From NCBI GenBank assembly GCA_937124525.1, contig CAKZLA010000055.1, positions 1-15,073 on the forward strand: 15,073 nt of DNA, in the 5' to 3' direction. This document shows positions 14,962 to 15,073 of this stretch, in pieces; the first letter of the stretch is position 1, and every line of letters starts with the position of its first letter. The notes under the pieces are model-generated. The model was given only the letters and a program-made list of their open reading frames with translations. It was not told where the DNA came from and did not search any database. Both the position numbers and the translations under genes were made by a program. The DNA is from an uncultured Desulfobacterium sp. GTDB taxonomy: Bacteria > Desulfobacterota > Desulfobacteria > Desulfobacterales > Desulfobacteraceae.

Positions 14962-15024
14962 ACGGAGTATTTCTTATAACTGCCACGGGCAGACCGTATT
15001 GGGGATTTGGCCTGCCCACAACAA
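14962..15024 (+). repeat. REP-like palindromic repeat, copy C
   Basis: GGGCAGACC (14987-14995) and GGCCTGCCC (15009-15017) form a 9-bp stem with one mismatch. ACGGAGTATTTCTTATAACT lies before it, the reverse complement of the flank seen in copy A, and ACAACAAAT after it. Its stem starts 86 bp after that of copy B. Confidence 0.7.
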
Positions 15025-15056
15025 ATATCGAAACTCCAGTTATTACAAATCATTGG

Positions 15057-15073
15057 ACGGAGTTTCTTATAAA
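15057..15073 (+). repeat. REP-like repeat, start of copy D at the window edge
   Basis: ACGGAGTTTCTTATAA matches the left flank of copy C, 95 bp further on. The hairpin would lie outside the window. GGAGTTTC here also pairs with GAAACTCC at 15030-15037. Confidence 0.5.

Noticed and set aside
14892..15073. CRISPR-like spacing of repeats at the right edge
   Set aside because: The units are diverged hairpins at uneven spacing (86 and 95 bp) and also occur inverted upstream of betA; no cas gene is present.

Overview
The window looks like a chromosomal segment of an anaerobic, probably sulfate-reducing member of the Desulfobacterota (Desulfobacterium/Desulfobacula type). This is an inference from gene content (a tungsten-type aldehyde:ferredoxin oxidoreductase with its own polyferredoxin, beside flavin dehydrogenases and a branched-chain-amino-acid-type ABC transporter) and from the moderate-GC style of the main part. 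No rRNA, tRNA, CRISPR array or intact insertion sequence was seen.

Left edge (1-2652, + strand): an open reading frame enters from outside the window. It begins as malonyl-CoA decarboxylase in GC-rich, alphaproteobacterial-looking DNA. At about 1046-1052 it turns abruptly, in frame, into the C-terminal two thirds of an ABC/AAA-type ATPase in AT-richer DNA. The ATPase has lost its P-loop. A PIN-domain nuclease gene overlaps it by 4 bp, so this looks like a damaged ATPase-plus-nuclease (defence-like) pair behind a recombination or assembly junction.

Middle (2808-9758, - strand): an FAD-dependent amine oxidoreductase (DAO family) stands alone. After a 1.06-kb gap with no convincing gene comes a complete LIV-type ABC transporter, transcribed livG-livF-livH-livM-livK. 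The permease and ATPase genes are tightly packed. livK is separated by 190 bp that hold a hexamer repeat inside an inverted repeat. The livG promoter at about 9896-9925 overlaps a clean 16-bp palindrome, a good candidate operator.

Right (10115-14837, + strand, divergent from liv): a four-cluster ferredoxin with an apparent AUU start codon, an AOR large subunit and a TetR-family regulator overlap one another as one operon. After 220 bp comes a BetA-type choline dehydrogenase. Palindromic REP-like repeats lie on both sides of betA, and a further copy begins at the right edge.

Working model (inference): the locus imports and oxidises a quaternary or methylated amine. BetA would turn choline into betaine aldehyde. 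The ferredoxin/AOR pair would oxidise the aldehyde to glycine betaine in place of the usual NAD-linked BetB, which is absent here. The DAO-family flavoprotein would act on an N-methylglycine further down. The LIV transporter would supply substrate and the TetR protein would repress the divergent promoters. The substrate is not proven by sequence.
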